Shown here one piece after another: positions 1-7,477 of a stretch of 9,939 nt of DNA (its first letter is position 1; the number at the start of each line of letters is the position of its first letter). The DNA lies in the NCBI GenBank assembly GCA_903957405.1, contig CAJBPC010000121.1, positions 1 to 9,939 of the forward strand. Direction: 5' to 3'. The DNA comes from an uncultured bacterium. Its GTDB lineage: Bacteria > Bacteroidota > Bacteroidia > Chitinophagales > Chitinophagaceae. The translations under genes were made by a program, and so were the position numbers. Below the pieces are notes generated by a model, which was given only the letters and a program-made list of their open reading frames with translations, had not been told where the DNA came from and made no database searches.

Positions 1-25
1 AATAGAGTTTTATTTTTACCGGATC

Positions 26-1072
26 ATGCAAAAGGGGCAGAAGAAGAAAGTGACCTTGAAGGATATCGCACAACGCGCGGGGGTGTCGACCGCTTTGGTG
101 TCTTATGTCATGAATGGTAAGGATAAGGAGGGGAAGGTCGGGAAGGAGATGGCGGCCAGGATCAATGCCATCGCGAAGGAGCTCAATTTCAAGCCGCACT
201 ACATGGCGCGCAGCCTTCGGAGCGGAAAGAGTCATACGCTCGGGCTTGTCATTGCCGACATCTCGAACCCATTTTTCGCCAATATCGCCCGGGTCGTCGA
301 GAATGAGGCTAAGAAATCCGGTTACACGGTCATCTATGGGAGTTCAGATGAGGATCCGGAGAAGTCCTCGGCCCTGATCGATGTACTCTTGAATCGTTCC
401 GTCGACGGCTTCATCATTGTCAGTACGGAGAATTCGCAGCCCAAGATCAGGCATTTGCTGGAAGATGACGTCCCTTTTGTACTGCTGGACCGGTTTTTTC
501 CTGAGCTGCAGACCGATTACGTGTCCACGAATAACTATCAGGCATCTTTCGACTCCTGTACGCATTTGCTGGAGATGGGGTATGAACACATCGGGCTGAT
601 CGGGTATGAGTCAGCCTTGCATCATATGAAGGAGCGGATACGCGGCTATGAGGATGCATTGAGTGTTCATGGCGTACCGCTTCGGCCGAACTGGCTGCAG
701 AAGGTCCGCATCCAGGAAGTGGGACAAAAGACAAGGGCTGCTATCGACGATATGCTCTCATCCGAAAGTCCAGTGGATGCCATCATTTTTTGTACATACA
801 GCCTAGCCGTCAACGGTCTGAAATATATCAACGAGTTGGGCCTCAAGGTGCCGGAAGATCTGGGTATCGTGAGTTTCGGGCAGGCGGAGCTTTTCGACCT
901 GTACCAGTGTCCGATCACCTTCATCATGCAGCAGATGGATGAGTTGGGAAAGAAAGCGGTGGAGATCCTGATCCACAAGATCGAGAAGCCGGATACTCCC
1001 AAGCAGCAGATCCTAATGCAGGCGACGTTGATAAAACGCGCTTCCTCCCGGATCAAGCAACAGGTGAAGTGA
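26..1072 (+). CDS. LacI/GalR-family transcriptional regulator
   Basis: A 348-residue DNA-binding repressor of normal LacI length. Residues 9-31 form the N-terminal helix-turn-helix (VTLKDIAQRAGVS, then TALVSYVMNG). Residues about 54-68 match the hinge helix (NFKPHYMARSLRSGKS), with Leu64 in a position suited to intercalating at a central CG step. From about residue 71 to 340 the protein is a periplasmic-binding-protein-like effector domain, opening LGLVIADISNPFFANIA and containing GYEHIGLIGY. The loop after the recognition helix is about three residues longer than in E. coli LacI. The ATG at 26 leaves a short N-terminal tail before the HTH. Only 25 nt lie upstream, so its promoter cannot be judged. 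It lies directly upstream of, and codirectional with, the dehydratase-susCD-dgoK cluster, and palindromic LacI-type sites fill the gap between them. That makes it the likely local repressor, relieved by a pathway sugar acid or intermediate (inference). The family is certain; the ligand is unknown. Confidence 0.95.
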   Translation: MQKGQKKKVTLKDIAQRAGVSTALVSYVMNGKDKEGKVGKEMAARINAIAKELNFKPHYMARSLRSGKSHTLGLVIADISNPFFANIARVVENEAKKSGYTVIYGSSDEDPEKSSALIDVLLNRSVDGFIIVSTENSQPKIRHLLEDDVPFVLLDRFFPELQTDYVSTNNYQASFDSCTHLLEMGYEHIGLIGYESALHHMKERIRGYEDALSVHGVPLRPNWLQKVRIQEVGQKTRAAIDDMLSSESPVDAIIFCTYSLAVNGLKYINELGLKVPEDLGIVSFGQAELFDLYQCPITFIMQQMDELGKKAVEILIHKIEKPDTPKQQILMQATLIKRASSRIKQQVK

Positions 1073-1110
1073 CCTCTTTCCGCCTGGGGAATCCATCGGG
1101 GGAACTTCAA

Positions 1111-1122
1111 TTAAACGATTAA
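1111..1122. promoter_or_regulatory. Putative LacI-type operator, upstream near-match (O3)
   Basis: TTAAACGATTAA differs at one position from the two perfect 12-bp palindromes further downstream and keeps the central CG. It lies 38 nt after the lacI-family stop codon. Its centre is 119 bp upstream of the next site and it sits upstream of the candidate -33 element, so it could serve as an auxiliary site for looping. A single degenerate site in AT-rich DNA could arise by chance; its position in a gap with two perfect copies is what supports it. Confidence 0.55.
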
Positions 1123-1184
1123 CCTCTAATGATGTGAGCGGCTCCAATTGTCGTCCATTTTTTTTCAATAAAGTCCCAATATTT

Positions 1185-1215
1185 TTTGTTTTCTGTGTAA
1201 TGGTTTATATATTTA
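1185..1215 (+). promoter_or_regulatory. Candidate Bacteroidota-type promoter for the catabolic operon
   Basis: A TTTG at 1185-1188 (-33 element) is followed after 19 bp by TATATTTA at 1208-1215, which matches the TAnnTTTG -7 consensus of Bacteroidota housekeeping promoters at five of six fixed positions. The implied transcription start is about 1219-1222. That places the first perfect operator (1230-1241) just downstream of the start, a classical repressing position, and leaves a leader of about 140 nt before the dehydratase gene. The call rests on consensus matching only. Confidence 0.55.
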
Positions 1216-1229
1216 ACAGAGTATTACAC

Positions 1230-1241
1230 TTAATCGATTAA
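1230..1241. promoter_or_regulatory. Putative LacI-type operator (O1), perfect palindrome
   Basis: TTAATCGATTAA is a perfect 12-bp inverted repeat with a central CG, typical of LacI/GalR operators. The 15 bases ACTTAATCGATTAAT (1228-1242) recur exactly at 1331-1345. It lies about 10 bp downstream of the predicted transcription start, so occupancy would block initiation or early elongation. The presumed binder is the LacI-family protein encoded immediately upstream. Confidence 0.78.
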
Positions 1242-1332
1242 TAAAGCATTTTTCTTCTTACAAACGCATCCACTCCAAATCAGTCCAAGTATGCCCGTTA
1301 ACAACCCAAATATTATTTTTTTCTCCCAAAAC

Positions 1333-1344
1333 TTAATCGATTAA
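1333..1344. promoter_or_regulatory. Putative LacI-type operator (O2), perfect palindrome
   Basis: This is a second exact copy of TTAATCGATTAA, ending 15 nt before the dehydratase start codon and so inside the predicted 5' leader. It lies 103 bp centre to centre from O1, close to ten helical turns, which would suit repression by looping or a roadblock to elongation. The identical flanks (AC before, T after) argue against chance. Confidence 0.78.
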
Positions 1345-1359
1345 TCAAAAACAGGAAAT

Positions 1360-2622
1360 ATGCAGAGAAGAAAATTTTTTCAATCGGCAATGATGGGGTC
1401 CGGGGCTCTTTTGGGCGGCATGGCCGGTCTGAAGGCTGCGCCCGGTGGATATACGCAATCGGCCAGTTCGAACCTGAAGATCAAGAAGGTCCGTTACTAT
1501 GCTGCGCCGGGCTACACCAAGCCTCTGTTCAATCAGGCGAGGGGTATAGTGGAGGTGGAGACGGATGGCGGGATCATCGGAATAGGGGAGGGCGGGACTC
1601 GGGATATGGTGGAGCAGTGCGCCCAGATGCTTATCGGTGCTGATCCCTTCCGCATAGAACATCTGTGGCAGTATCTCTACAGGGGCATGTTCTATCCCCC
1701 GGGACGGGAGAAGCTTCACGGACTTGGTGCGATTGAAATGGCGCTGTGGGACATAAAGGGAAAGGCCCTGGGTGTTCCGGTCTATGAGCTGATGGGCGGG
1801 GCGACGAGGGAATATGTGGATTGTTACGCCACCGGATTCAAGAATTCAAAGGGTGCAACAGAGTACGACCGGGCGAAGGATTGCATAGCCGCCGGGTTCA
1901 GGTCTTATCGGACGGGCCCTACCGGGGGCAACGGAGATCAGTCCTTTGAGTTTTATGAGCACGCGCAAAAGACGATAGACCATTGCCGCCGCATGGATCA
2001 GGCGGTAGGCGGGGAAGGACGCTGGGCGGTGGATCTGCACACACGTTTTGATACGCAGGACGGACTGAAGATCTGCAAGGCATTGGAGGGCATGCAACCT
2101 TATTTCGTGGAAGACATCATCCGTTCGGAGAATCCCGGCGTCTATAAAACCATTCGCAGCCTCACCACGGTGCCCATTGCGGTGGGGGAGCAGTTCGGCG
2201 ACCGCTGGGATATCAATGAGATGATCGAGAACCGTTTGATCGATTACTCGAGGGTTACGCTGCCCAATACCGGAGGCCTTTCGGAGCTGAAAAAAATCGC
2301 TTCTATGTGCGAAACGCATTATGTGGGGATGATACCCCATTTCACGGGTCCACTTTCAACCGCAAGCCTGGTGCATGTCCTCGGCTCCAGCAGTCCGGTA
2401 AGATGCCTGATGGAGATCGGCGGTGGGGAAGTGGAACGTCCTCCTTATTTCAATGACGACTATATCCTCTTCAACAAGGGAAAATTGTACCTCAATCCCG
2501 CTCCGGGTCTGGGGGTGAAGTTCGATCCGAAGAAAGCCGATTTCCTATTTGAGGTCAGCTCCAACACCAAGTATCCTCATCCATATCTCAAGAGTCCTGA
2601 CGGTTCCATCCATAATTGGTAA
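1360..2622 (+). CDS. Tat-signal enolase-superfamily sugar-acid dehydratase (galactonate/mannonate dehydratase-like)
   Basis: A 420-residue mandelate racemase/muconate lactonizing enzyme-like member of the enolase superfamily. Residues 1-27 look like a Tat signal: RRKFF at 3-7, a small-residue hydrophobic stretch, then an Ala-Ala-Pro end, suggesting export to the periplasm. The capping domain spans about 40-150 and the barrel follows. Likely Mg2+ ligands are Asp225 (VDLHTRF), Glu251 (FVED) and Glu277 (VGEQFG). His227 in the Asp-X-His motif and His327 (IPHFTGP) are the probable acid/base residues. No lysine pair is seen at the usual KxK position (SYRTGP, 182-187), which fits acid-sugar dehydratases better than racemases. 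The expected reaction is dehydration of an aldonate such as galactonate to a 2-keto-3-deoxy acid; the downstream kinase and aldolase support this. The exact sugar acid is not readable. The ATG at 1360 has only a weak AGGA three bases upstream but gives the intact Tat motif. It is the first gene of the operon. Confidence 0.88.
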   Translation: MQRRKFFQSAMMGSGALLGGMAGLKAAPGGYTQSASSNLKIKKVRYYAAPGYTKPLFNQARGIVEVETDGGIIGIGEGGTRDMVEQCAQMLIGADPFRIEHLWQYLYRGMFYPPGREKLHGLGAIEMALWDIKGKALGVPVYELMGGATREYVDCYATGFKNSKGATEYDRAKDCIAAGFRSYRTGPTGGNGDQSFEFYEHAQKTIDHCRRMDQAVGGEGRWAVDLHTRFDTQDGLKICKALEGMQPYFVEDIIRSENPGVYKTIRSLTTVPIAVGEQFGDRWDINEMIENRLIDYSRVTLPNTGGLSELKKIASMCETHYVGMIPHFTGPLSTASLVHVLGSSSPVRCLMEIGGGEVERPPYFNDDYILFNKGKLYLNPAPGLGVKFDPKKADFLFEVSSNTKYPHPYLKSPDGSIHNW

Positions 2623-2669
2623 AACACAGATTTTAAACCCCACTTTCTTCACCTGTAAAGCCATTTGAA

Positions 2670-5600
2670 ATGAAAAAGAGTCTGTTTATTCTGTCTTTCT
2701 TCATGCTGGTCTGCCAATTCCACGTTTTGGCGCAGACCGTAACTGTCACCGGTAAGGTTGCCGGCACTGATAACGCCCCGCTTTCGGGGGTGAACGTCAG
2801 GCTTCCGGAAAGCAACCAGGGCACGGTGACTGATGCCAATGGGAATTTCACCATCAAAGTGCCCGCGAATGCTACGCTGGTTTTTTCTTTTGTGGGCTAT
2901 ATCGACCAGCAGTTGAAGGTCAGCACCGGTGGATACATGAACGTATCCATGAAGAATGACCCCAAAACGATGAGTGACGTGGTGGTAACGGCATTGGGTA
3001 TCCGAAAAGAGTCGAAGCGTCTCGGATTTGCAACGGCCACTGTGAATGGAGACGAGGTGTCCACCAACCGCACGGCAAATCCCATGAGCACCCTGCAGGG
3101 TAAGCTTTCCGGCGTGAACATCTCCACGATGGGCACCGGTCCGGCAGGTTCTGCCAAGATCCGCATCCGTGGGCAGTCATCCTTCAATAGCGTCAACCAG
3201 CCGCTGATCGTGGTCAATGGCGTTCCGATGGACAATACCACTTACGGCATTGGGGGCGGCATCGGTGCCAGGCCGGGACAGGTCAACAGTTCTGATGGCG
3301 GGGATGGATTTTCATCCATCAATCCGGATGATATCGAAACGATCACGGTGCTCAAGGGTGCCACGGCATCCGCACTGTATGGTTCAAGGGCGAAGGATGG
3401 CGTGGTGATGATCACCACCAAGAAAGGTTCCGGAAAGGGGATCGGGATAGAGTATAATGTAAATTTCACTTCTGATACGCCCCTTGACTTCACCGATTTC
3501 CAATATGAATATGGCCAGGGCGAGCGGGGTGTACGGCCAACTACGGCTTTCCCCCAGTCGGCTGTCTGGAGTTTTGGTGAAAAATTCAAGCCGGGCATGA
3601 AGCAAATCCTTTTCGACGGCGAGGAGTGGCCATATGAGCCTGTTCGGAACAGGTACAAGCAGTTCTATCAAACGGGAATGGATCTAACCAATACGCTTAC
3701 GTTGTCGAGCGGCGGTGAAACGGGGTCTTTCCGGCTTTCAATTTCCAATGCCGACAACAGGGGGATTCTTCCCAATAACAAGTTCAACCGGAAATCCTTG
3801 AATTTGGGTTTCAGTCAGAATATCACCAAGGGGTTGACCATATCTGGTAATGTCAACTATTCGAATGAATACAACCGCAATCCGCCGCAGGTGAATACGC
3901 AGGACATGGCGATCCCCACGGTGCTGTACACGCTCGCCAATTCCATGCCTTTCGAAGCCATGGAACAGAACCAGCTGATGCCCAATGGCAATGAGTTTGT
4001 CATGTCGAGGTTCCTGGTGCGCAACAACCCCTACTATTCGCTGAACAATCGTTTCGAGAATGTGAAGCGCGACAGGCTTCTGGGTAATGTGGCCATCCGC
4101 TATCAGATGACGAAATGGCTGTATGCTCAGGCAAGGGTCGCGCAGGATTACTACACCCGGTATCAGGACTATAACATCCCCAATGGCTATGCGCCGATCC
4201 CTGCGGCCCCTACGGGATTCATCAACGGATCCTACACGCAGGATATCCGGAGGTTCAGGGAACTCAACACCGATTTCCTGTTGGGTGCCACGCATAAGAT
4301 CCGGGATTTCGGAGTGGACCTCACCCTTGGTGGAAACCAGATGTATCGCATCACAGAGTACAACAGCGTGACCGTAACGGATTTCGTGCAGCCGGGACTC
4401 TATACGATCATGAATGGTCGCGCAAAGGACCCGCTATACAGCAAGGCGGAGCGTGCTGTGAATTCTGTGTATGGTGCGGCGGAATTCTCTTATCGTAATT
4501 TCCTATACCTCAATGTCACCGCCAGGAATGACTGGTTTTCTACGCTTGCCCCTTCCGCCAGAAGCATCTTGTACCCTTCTGTCACCGGCAGCTTCATCTT
4601 CTCAGAAGCCCTGAAACTTCCATCCTGGCTGAATTACGGCAAGTTCCGTGCGGCCTATGCGGAAGTGGGGGATGACAATGTGGCGCCTTATTCCAATGCG
4701 CTTTATTACGGCGTGAACAATAATCTGTTTCCAAACCCTTCCGGTGCCACCATTCCGGTCGGGGGCATCAATACCACCCTGGTACCGAACCCGGCCTTGA
4801 GACCGCTGAGGGTATCGGAGGCGGAAGTCGGCGTGGAGTTGAAGATGTTCAAGAACCGTGTGGGTTTCGATCTTTCGTATTTCTACAAGATCACCCGCGA
4901 TCAGATCCTGGCGGCACAGATTTCAGATGCCTCGGGATTCACCAATAAACTCATAAACATCGGGGAAAGTATGAACAACGGACTGGAGATGCAGTTGACG
5001 TTGTCTGCCGTAAGGACCCGCAACTTCAGGTGGGATGTGAACCTGAATGGAGCGTATAATGATTCCCGTGTATTGAAACTCGGCTCCGGGGCAAACGATA
5101 CCGTCATTTCCGTCGGCGGCGGCGGCGGCCGGGTGGTCAGGCAAGTGGTGGGCCGTCCGATAGGAGCCCTCTATACCTTCCTTTATCTGCGCGACAAGGC
5201 GGGCAATCAGGTATTCGACAAAGCAAGCGGCCGGCCGTTGCGTAATAACACCCCCGCTTATGTCGGCAATATCCTACCGAAATATTTCGGCGGCATCACC
5301 AACACCTTCACCGTCTATGGCGTGCAGCTCAGTACCCTGATCGATTTCAGGCTCGGAGCAAAGATGATCGCCGGTTCGAACATGAACGCCCTTCGCCACG
5401 GACTGCATAAGATGACGCTTGAGGGTCGCGAGCAAGGATATGTGATCGGGAAAGGCGTGAATCAGGATGGCGCGGTGAACACCACCAGATCCGACATTCA
5501 GCCATTCTACGAGACACCGAACGTGTTGGGCGTCAATGAGGATTTCGTATTCAATGCCGGCTTCTGGAAACTCAGGCAGGTTTCATTGGGATATGATTTC

Positions 5601-5804
5601 ACACGGCATATGGGCAAGGTGAAATTCATCAAGGGCCTCCGCGTCAATGCAGTTGCCAACAATGTGCTGGTATTAAAAAAATGGACGGATAACATGGATC
5701 CCGAGAATATTTCGAATATCTCTGACAACGAAACCGGCCTTGATTTCTGGACTGCACTGCCCCCGACGCGGAGCATTGGCTTCAACCTCAACATCAAATT
5801 CTAA
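2670..5804 (+). CDS. SusC/RagA-family TonB-dependent outer-membrane transporter
   Basis: A 1044-residue TonB-linked outer-membrane protein of typical SusC length. The signal peptide is residues 1-21, with cleavage likely after VLA before Gln22. A carboxypeptidase-regulatory-like beta-sandwich covers about 24-97. A TonB-box-like segment, DVVVTALGI, is at 103-111. The plug domain follows (about 115-253), with the family signatures KIRIRGQSSF, PLIVVNGVPMDN and DDIETITVLKGATASALYG. The rest is a beta-barrel ending in the aromatic terminus RSIGFNLNIKF. There is no N-terminal STN signalling domain, so it is not an obvious sigma/anti-sigma transducer; control more likely comes from the LacI operators. 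It would import a ligand captured by the SusD partner, powered by TonB-ExbBD. It starts 47 nt after the dehydratase without a clear Shine-Dalgarno, as is usual in Bacteroidota. Residues 816-820 are a run of five glycines encoded by GGC. Substrate specificity cannot be read from the sequence. Confidence 0.97.
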   Translation: MKKSLFILSFFMLVCQFHVLAQTVTVTGKVAGTDNAPLSGVNVRLPESNQGTVTDANGNFTIKVPANATLVFSFVGYIDQQLKVSTGGYMNVSMKNDPKTMSDVVVTALGIRKESKRLGFATATVNGDEVSTNRTANPMSTLQGKLSGVNISTMGTGPAGSAKIRIRGQSSFNSVNQPLIVVNGVPMDNTTYGIGGGIGARPGQVNSSDGGDGFSSINPDDIETITVLKGATASALYGSRAKDGVVMITTKKGSGKGIGIEYNVNFTSDTPLDFTDFQYEYGQGERGVRPTTAFPQSAVWSFGEKFKPGMKQILFDGEEWPYEPVRNRYKQFYQTGMDLTNTLTLSSGGETGSFRLSISNADNRGILPNNKFNRKSLNLGFSQNITKGLTISGNVNYSNEYNRNPPQVNTQDMAIPTVLYTLANSMPFEAMEQNQLMPNGNEFVMSRFLVRNNPYYSLNNRFENVKRDRLLGNVAIRYQMTKWLYAQARVAQDYYTRYQDYNIPNGYAPIPAAPTGFINGSYTQDIRRFRELNTDFLLGATHKIRDFGVDLTLGGNQMYRITEYNSVTVTDFVQPGLYTIMNGRAKDPLYSKAERAVNSVYGAAEFSYRNFLYLNVTARNDWFSTLAPSARSILYPSVTGSFIFSEALKLPSWLNYGKFRAAYAEVGDDNVAPYSNALYYGVNNNLFPNPSGATIPVGGINTTLVPNPALRPLRVSEAEVGVELKMFKNRVGFDLSYFYKITRDQILAAQISDASGFTNKLINIGESMNNGLEMQLTLSAVRTRNFRWDVNLNGAYNDSRVLKLGSGANDTVISVGGGGGRVVRQVVGRPIGALYTFLYLRDKAGNQVFDKASGRPLRNNTPAYVGNILPKYFGGITNTFTVYGVQLSTLIDFRLGAKMIAGSNMNALRHGLHKMTLEGREQGYVIGKGVNQDGAVNTTRSDIQPFYETPNVLGVNEDFVFNAGFWKLRQVSLGYDFTRHMGKVKFIKGLRVNAVANNVLVLKKWTDNMDPENISNISDNETGLDFWTALPPTRSIGFNLNIKF

Positions 5805-5815
5805 ACATCTAAGAC

Positions 5816-7357
5816 ATGAAACGGATAAAGATATTCCTCTCCGGCCTCATCTTTTGCAGCACGCTCTTCACCGGGTGCGAAAAGGGTTTCGACGAGCTGA
5901 ATACGAACAGTGTGGATCCTGTCTCCCTTGACCCCCAGTTCGTCATGAATAAAGGCATCATCGACGCCACTTACCGGGATAACTTCGCAACCCTGCAGTT
6001 GCTGTGCTATGATTTCGGCATCGTGCAGCAGATCATCACGCCATTTGGCAGTTCGCTGTCCGGCGCCAACTATAACATCTTCAACCCGTCCAACGCGTCC
6101 CCCATTTGGGTCAATTTTTATCAGAGTGTCCTCAAGCAGGTCGTCGATGTCATTGAAAAGACAAAGGCCGACCCGCTCCGCACAAACCTGTACAACCAGG
6201 CGAGGATCTGGAAATGTTATGCCTTCATGATCGTGACCGACACTTATGGGGATGTGCCGTATGTGGAGGCGTCCAAGGGATTCCTGTCCGGCATCTCCCA
6301 GCCGAAGTATGACAAGCAGGAGCTCATCTACAAGGATATCCTAAAGGAATTGGATGAGGCCAGCACAGCGCTTGATGCCGCCAAGACGACTTCCGTTGCG
6401 GATATTCTTTATGGCGGCAACATCGCCAGATGGAAAAGGCTTGGATATTCCCTTATGCTCAGAGCGGGTATGCGCCTGTGCCGGATCGATCCTGCGCTTG
6501 CACAGACCTATGTGAAAAAGGCAGTGGCTGGCGGATTGATGCAGTCTAATGCGGATAATTCAGTCATGCGCCACACGTCACTCTACCAGAATTGGATCGC
6601 CGTACACCTCACCGCCAGGGAAAAGGCGAATTTCTACCTCACAAAACCCTTTGTGGATTTTCTGAAGACGAGCAACGATCCCCGCTTGCAGTCCATTTCC
6701 GTACGGCACGTGGGTGCGAAATCCGGAGCGGAACAATCCGCACCGCGGACGAGTGCAGATCCGGCCGTTCAGATCGGCATGCCGATGGGATATGATGACG
6801 TGTCTATCAAGAATACCTTCGCCACGTTTGGTGTGGCCAGCCTCTATGATTATTCGCAGGTGAATCTTACCACCATCCTGAAGACCGACGCCCCCGAATA
6901 TCATGTCACTTATGCACAGACGCAGCTCCTCCTGGCCGAAGCCATCGTGAGGGGATGGGTAACGGGAGATGCAGATGCGACCTACAAGGCCGGCATCCGG
7001 GCACATATGTTGCAGATGGCGGAATATGACCTCAAGGCCGCCATCGCTGCAGATAAAATACAGACCTATCTGGACGCCAACACCCTGCAGGCCGGTAAGG
7101 AATTCGAGCAGATCAATAATCAGTATTGGGTGGCTTCCTTCATAAACGGTTCTGAGACATATGCGAATTTCAGACGCAGCGGTTTCCCAAGGCTGGTGAA
7201 AAATCCATATCCGGGATCGGAGATCAAAGGGAATTTCATCAACAGGCTCCCCTATCCTGACAGTGAAATCATCACCAATCAGGGCAATCTCAATGACGCC
7301 ATCAAGAACCAGGGACCCAATGATCTGAATTCGAAGATCTGGTGGGATAGCAAATGA
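5816..7357 (+). CDS. SusD/RagB-family outer-membrane lipoprotein
   Basis: A 513-residue substrate-binding lipoprotein and partner of the upstream SusC. The signal peptide ends in a lipobox, LFTG before Cys21, so Cys21 should be lipidated. The following acidic and lysine residues (EKGFDE) are compatible with surface export. Family motifs include DTYGDVPY (142-149), the helical PKYDKQELIYKDILKELDEA region (163-182), ARWKRLGYSLMLRAG (204-218), TYAQTQLLLAEA (365-376) and a C-terminal NRLPYPDSE (476-484). It most resembles the SusD-like branch commonly paired with SusC proteins outside classical starch systems. It lies 11 nt after susC, the standard tandem arrangement. The protein should cap the SusC barrel and present the ligand; the ligand is probably a sugar acid or a conjugate, judging only from the neighbouring genes. 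Confidence 0.96.
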   Translation: MKRIKIFLSGLIFCSTLFTGCEKGFDELNTNSVDPVSLDPQFVMNKGIIDATYRDNFATLQLLCYDFGIVQQIITPFGSSLSGANYNIFNPSNASPIWVNFYQSVLKQVVDVIEKTKADPLRTNLYNQARIWKCYAFMIVTDTYGDVPYVEASKGFLSGISQPKYDKQELIYKDILKELDEASTALDAAKTTSVADILYGGNIARWKRLGYSLMLRAGMRLCRIDPALAQTYVKKAVAGGLMQSNADNSVMRHTSLYQNWIAVHLTAREKANFYLTKPFVDFLKTSNDPRLQSISVRHVGAKSGAEQSAPRTSADPAVQIGMPMGYDDVSIKNTFATFGVASLYDYSQVNLTTILKTDAPEYHVTYAQTQLLLAEAIVRGWVTGDADATYKAGIRAHMLQMAEYDLKAAIAADKIQTYLDANTLQAGKEFEQINNQYWVASFINGSETYANFRRSGFPRLVKNPYPGSEIKGNFINRLPYPDSEIITNQGNLNDAIKNQGPNDLNSKIWWDSK

Positions 7358-7370
7358 TCAGTGCATCGGA

Positions 7371-7437
7371 ATCTCCTGCAGGGGCTTTTTCAACGGAGTT
7401 TGCACGCATGCTCCGCGAAAGGCCGCCTGCAGGAGAT
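7371..7437 (+). repeat. Long inverted repeat / mRNA hairpin between susD and dgoK
   Basis: A perfect 12-bp inverted repeat (ATCTCCTGCAGG at 7371-7382, its complement at 7426-7437) forms the base of a longer stem. One bulged base (7425) is followed by GGC/GCC, a five-pair T-rich segment with two G-U wobbles, and after a small internal loop CGGAG (7394-7398) pairing with CTCCG (7411-7415). This gives about 25 pairs enclosing a 12-nt loop. No T-run follows, so it is not a canonical intrinsic terminator. It fills most of the largest gap inside the operon (120 nt) and could stabilise or process the susCD mRNA, or lower read-through into the enzyme genes. The structure is clear from sequence; the role is inference. 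Confidence 0.8.
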
Positions 7438-7477
7438 CATGTGGAGCATTCCAGAAAAAAGGGGATAAACATCGTTG

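Noticed and set aside
11..18. TATTTTTA as a -7 promoter element for the lacI-family gene
   Set aside because: It would leave a leader of only a few bases before the ATG at 26, and the matching -33 element would lie outside the window, so it cannot be supported.
1314..1321. TATTTTTT as an alternative -7 element closer to the dehydratase gene
   Set aside because: No TTTG occurs at the right distance upstream (about 1291-1295), and the T-run alone is weak evidence.
2236..2247. TTGATCGATTAC, a 10/12 match to the LacI-type palindrome inside the dehydratase gene
   Set aside because: It lies in coding sequence (Leu-Ile-Asp-Tyr), loses the outer symmetry, and a match of this quality is expected by chance in a window of this size.
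3738..4295. Long open frame on the - strand opposite susC (185 codons), and similar antisense frames elsewhere
   Set aside because: They lie wholly opposite well-supported genes, have low-complexity composition typical of antisense frames and show no recognisable domain.
7371..7437. Intrinsic terminator after susD
   Set aside because: The stem is strong but no T-tract follows on either strand, and codirectional operon genes continue immediately downstream.
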